Below, one piece after another: positions 23,312-26,031 of a stretch of 26,031 bases of DNA; the stretch's first letter is position 1; every line of letters begins with the position of its first letter. The notes below the pieces were generated by a model. It had not been told where the DNA came from and ran no database searches. It saw nothing but the letters and a program-made list of their open reading frames with translations. The position numbers and the translations under genes were made by a program. Source of the stretch: Firmicutes bacterium UBA5420 (GTDB lineage: Bacteria; Bacillota; Limnochordia; Darwinibacteriales; Darwinibacteriaceae); assembly GCA_002409455.1 (NCBI GenBank), contig DHNI01000085.1:1023-27053 (forward strand). Direction: 5' to 3'.

Positions 23312-23593
23312 TTAATTCCAATCCAGGTGCACCTGGATTACCTCCCAGCGTGCCTCGGCATCCAGAAAATTGAGCACAAACTGCAGCTGCCTTTCTATAT
23401 GTTCCTGACTATCACCAATCATGGCTACACCTATGGTGGCCCTTCGCCATAAATCTTCATTATCAAGCTCAGCAATGGACACGTTGAAGCGATTTTGCAC
23501 TTTGGTGATCATCCCCTTCACTATGCGTCGCTTATCCTTCAGCGAGGTGGCTCCGGGAATATGGACTTGTACACATAAGGTACCAACCAGCAT
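23312..23593 (-). CDS. DUF503 (YlxP-like) protein
   Basis: A 93-residue DUF503 protein, identified by VGTLCVQVHIPGATSLKDKRRIVKGMI (2-28) and the C-terminal LNFLDAEARWEVIQ. In Bacillus the homologue ylxP lies between infB and rbfA, suggesting a link to ribosome assembly; the biochemical role is not established. Here it follows mnmA by 5 bp, keeping an RNA-modification context. The start ATG at 23591-23593 has GGGGG about 8 nt upstream; an ATG five codons earlier overlaps the mnmA stop. Confidence 0.9.
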   Translation of the reverse strand: MLVGTLCVQVHIPGATSLKDKRRIVKGMITKVQNRFNVSIAELDNEDLWRRATIGVAMIGDSQEHIERQLQFVLNFLDAEARWEVIQVHLDWN

Positions 23594-23598
23594 CTTTC

Positions 23599-24666
23599 TT
23601 ACCCCCACGTCTCTTCGATGGTACCCCCGCCAAGACAGACGGGCCCATCATAAAAGACCACGGCTTGCCCGGGGGTGATCGCCCTCTGCTTCTTGTGAAA
23701 TTCCACCTCTGCACCTGTGCCTTGAAGATGGACTGTAACAATCTGATCGGGCTGGCGGTACCGAAACTTAGCCGTACATTCAAAACTCGAAGCTGGGTGT
23801 TCGCCCGAAACCCAGCTCAAATCAAGTGCTCTAAGGCCCTCTGTATATAGAGCGGGGTGTTCACTCCCCTGTGCCACCAAAAGAGTATTAGTAGAGAGAT
23901 CCTTGCCCACTACAAACCATGGTTCACCAGCACCACCTATGCCTAGACCCTTGCGTTGACCCAAGGTGTGATACATGAGCCCATCATGATATCCTTTCAG
24001 CTCACCTTCAAGGGTGCGCATTTCACCAGGCTGGGCCGGCAGATACTGCGCCAAAAACTGCTTAAAGTCCTTCTCGCCAATAAAGCAGATCCCGGTACTA
24101 TCTTTCTTGCGAGCCGTGGCCAAATTGGCCTCCACCGCCTTCTTTCTTACTTCCTGCTTCGTCATGTGACCTATAGGGAAGAGTGTCTTGGAGAGCTGCT
24201 TTTGGCCCAACGTGTATAGAAAGTAGGATTGATCCTTATTTCGATCTACTCCCCTTTGCAGGGTAAACAGGCCCGCTTCTTGGCCGATCTGAGCATAATG
24301 ACCGGTGGCCAAAAAGTCTGCCTCTAACTGCATCGCCTTATCTAGAAAGGCCTTAAACTTAATTTCCTTGTTGCACATCACATCAGGATTGGGAGTCCGC
24401 CCCTTCTTATATTCTTCGAGAAAGTACACAAAAACCCAATCCCAGTATTCCCTTTCAAAATTAACAGTATAATATGGAACATCAATCTGGTCACAAACAC
24501 GTCTCACATCATCATAATCAGCATCTGCTGTACAGGCACCAGTTTCGTCTTGGTCATCCCAGTTCTTCATGAAAATGCCAATCACGTCATAACCGGCTTC
24601 TTTGAGCATTAATGCTGCTACAGAAGAATCAACCCCGCCTGACATTCCTATAACGACTCGTTGCAT
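23599..24666 (-). CDS. mnmA: tRNA-uridine 2-sulfurtransferase MnmA
   Basis: A 355-residue PP-loop enzyme that installs the 2-thio group on U34 of tRNA-Lys, -Glu and -Gln using ATP and persulfide sulfur. The PP-loop is MSGGVDSSV (8-16); the two catalytic cysteines are Cys98 in NPDVMCN and Cys194 in TGICFIGE, matching E. coli Cys102 and Cys199. HTLGQRKGLGIGG and the C-terminal beta-barrel with AVVFYDG follow. The start ATG at 24664-24666 has GATGGGGTG about 5 nt upstream. It sits 15 bp below the ABC transporter gene and 5 bp above DUF503. A persulfide donor such as a cysteine desulfurase is often adjacent in Bacillota, but none is seen here. Confidence 0.96.
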   Translation of the reverse strand: MQRVVIGMSGGVDSSVAALMLKEAGYDVIGIFMKNWDDQDETGACTADADYDDVRRVCDQIDVPYYTVNFEREYWDWVFVYFLEEYKKGRTPNPDVMCNKEIKFKAFLDKAMQLEADFLATGHYAQIGQEAGLFTLQRGVDRNKDQSYFLYTLGQKQLSKTLFPIGHMTKQEVRKKAVEANLATARKKDSTGICFIGEKDFKQFLAQYLPAQPGEMRTLEGELKGYHDGLMYHTLGQRKGLGIGGAGEPWFVVGKDLSTNTLLVAQGSEHPALYTEGLRALDLSWVSGEHPASSFECTAKFRYRQPDQIVTVHLQGTGAEVEFHKKQRAITPGQAVVFYDGPVCLGGGTIEETWG

Positions 24667-24681
24667 AACGACACCCCATCT

Positions 24682-26031
24682 CTAAGCCAACGTCGCTACA
24701 AACTGACTGTTATACAGTTCAGCGTAAAAACCTTTCTGCTCCAGCAACTCTTGATGGGTTCCCTGTTCGACAATCTCACCTTGATTCATAACCAAGATCC
24801 GATCCGCATCCAGAATTGTGGATAGACGGTGGGCTATCACAAAACTCGTTCGCCCCTCCATTAATCGCGCCATGGCACCTTGAATCAATCGCTCAGTACG
24901 AGTATCCACAGAACTTGTGGCTTCGTCGAGGATCAGCACAGTGGGGTCAGCCAAAATCGCCCTGGCAATTGTCAACAGCTGTCTCTGACCCTGAGAGATG
25001 CTAGTAGCATCTTCAGTCAAAACAGTATCGTATCCCTGGGGCAAAGTGCGGATAAAATGATCCACATGGGCTGCTTTGGCTGCCTCAATAATCTCTTGCT
25101 CGGAAGCCCCCTCGCGGCCATAGGCAATGTTATCCCTAATACTTCCTTCAAACAACCAAGTATCTTGGAGCACCATTCCAAACATCGTGCGTAGATTACT
25201 CCGTTTGAGATGGAGAATATTGTGGCCGTCAAAGGTAATGGTTCCTTGTTCCACATCATAAAACCGCATCAACAAGTTCACAAGCGTTGTTTTCCCTGCA
25301 CCAGTTGGTCCCACAATGGCAATCAACTGATCAGGATCCACATCCAAGTTTAGATCCTTGAGTACATATTTGTCGGCATCGTAACCAAAGCTCACATCAC
25401 GTAGGCCAATTTTGCCCTTGGGCTCGAGCAAAGCTGTGGCGTCTGGTTGATCGGCTGCCTCTTCTTCTTCATCCAAAAGCTCAAATACGCGTTCTGCGGC
25501 TGCCACTGTAGATTGGAGGATGTTAGCGATACTAGCAAGCTGTGTGATAGGCATACTAAATTGCCTTGAATACTGCATGAATGCCTGTACATTGCCAATC
25601 GTCATCGTACCCTGAGTAACAAATACGCCGCCCACAACCGCAATCACTACATAGCCGATATTCCCCACAAAACGAATAAGGGGCATAATTGTTCCAGATA
25701 CAAACTGGGCTTTCCATCCATTGGCATAAAGCTCTTCGTTCACTTCCTTAAAGGCCGCCTCCGCTTCATGCTCCAAACCATAGGCCTTGACAATAGTGTG
25801 TCCTGTGAACGTTTCCTCAACATGCCCATTGAGTTGCCCGAGAATATTTTGTTGCCTCACAAAGAATTTCTGCGAACGGGAAGCGATAAAAGCACTGATT
25901 CCTGCGCTTACGGGTAGCATGCCCACAGTGAGCAAAGTAAGCATAGGACTAATGGTTAGCATCATAATTGTAACACCAATAATGCTAATTAGCGAGGACA
26001 TCATCTCAATAACACTCTGTTGTAGACTTTG
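24682..26031 (-). CDS. ABC exporter half-transporter (permease fused to ATPase), N-terminus beyond the window
   Basis: The last 449 residues of an MdlB/YfiC-type exporter; its start lies past the right edge. The visible part holds the later membrane segments (hydrophobic runs near window residues 11-45 and 115-140), the coupling region, and a complete ATPase: Walker A GPTGAGKT, Q-loop VLQDTWLFEGS, signature SISQGQRQ, Walker B TVLILDEATSSVD with its catalytic Glu, and the H-loop IAHRLST. The signature reads S-Q-G-Q in place of S-G-G-Q, common in one member of heterodimeric exporter pairs, so a partner half-transporter probably lies just beyond the edge. The substrate (drug, lipid or peptide) cannot be inferred. 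It is upstream of mnmA by 15 bp. Confidence 0.92.
   Translation of the reverse strand, partial: QSLQQSVIEMMSSLISIIGVTIMMLTISPMLTLLTVGMLPVSAGISAFIASRSQKFFVRQQNILGQLNGHVEETFTGHTIVKAYGLEHEAEAAFKEVNEELYANGWKAQFVSGTIMPLIRFVGNIGYVVIAVVGGVFVTQGTMTIGNVQAFMQYSRQFSMPITQLASIANILQSTVAAAERVFELLDEEEEAADQPDATALLEPKGKIGLRDVSFGYDADKYVLKDLNLDVDPDQLIAIVGPTGAGKTTLVNLLMRFYDVEQGTITFDGHNILHLKRSNLRTMFGMVLQDTWLFEGSIRDNIAYGREGASEQEIIEAAKAAHVDHFIRTLPQGYDTVLTEDATSISQGQRQLLTIARAILADPTVLILDEATSSVDTRTERLIQGAMARLMEGRTSFVIAHRLSTILDADRILVMNQGEIVEQGTHQELLEQKGFYAELYNSQFVATLA

Noticed and set aside
1..26031. CRISPR array, prophage, transposase or toxin-antitoxin system
   Set aside because: No spaced direct repeats, integrase, transposase or phage structural genes are visible on either strand.

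Overview
The window reads as a chromosomal, mostly housekeeping stretch from a spore-forming member of the Bacillota (Firmicutes). Supporting signs are a germination-type amidase (CwlD), a CotS/aminoglycoside-kinase-like protein, paired Gate (SpmA/SpmB-like) membrane proteins, DegV, a YlxP-like DUF503 protein, ATP-type PEP carboxykinase, and strong AGGAGG ribosome binding sites throughout. Base composition is moderate (near 50% G+C by eye). I see no rRNA, tRNA, CRISPR array, insertion sequence or phage gene, and no gene-free gap longer than about 130 bases. The exact genus cannot be told from the sequence; a clostridial or Limnochordia-like anaerobe is my guess.

Layout. 1-1386 (-): class III aminotransferase running off the left edge. 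1518-3094 (+): ElaA-type acetyltransferase plus a secreted protein with an internal domain duplication. 3059-8134 (-): a leftward run of pgi, manA, two small paralogous membrane proteins, an RluA-family pseudouridine synthase and two Gate proteins. 8250-8966 (+): mtnN, convergent with cwlD (-). 9779-10920 (+): a SYLF-domain protein translationally coupled to luxS, ending in a two-way terminator shared with glnS (-). 12730-16567 (-): sfsA, a HAD hydrolase, an APH-like kinase and a methyltransferase, the last three joined by GTGA overlaps. 16695-18029 (+): cca, whose 3' end overlaps the convergent acetyltransferase gene by 71 bp. 17959-26031 (-): a long leftward run of an ABC exporter half (cut by the right edge), mnmA, DUF503, degV, pckA, a DUF188 (YaiI/YqxD) protein, a NYN-LOTUS-cold-shock protein, a TIM-barrel sugar isomerase-like protein and a GNAT.

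How genes work together. pgi and manA interconvert glucose-6-P, fructose-6-P and mannose-6-P. MtnN and LuxS are the two consecutive steps that recycle S-adenosylhomocysteine to homocysteine, giving the AI-2 precursor. glnS, cca, mnmA and the pseudouridine synthase serve tRNA/rRNA maturation and charging. The adjacent NYN-LOTUS-CSD and DUF188 proteins form a candidate RNA-processing pair.

The least explained parts, and the best candidates for something new, are the NYN-LOTUS-CSD/DUF188 pair, the tandem membrane proteins sharing a GxGGRLGTxAA motif, the coupled HAD-kinase-methyltransferase cassette, and the secreted protein with a duplicated C-terminal domain.
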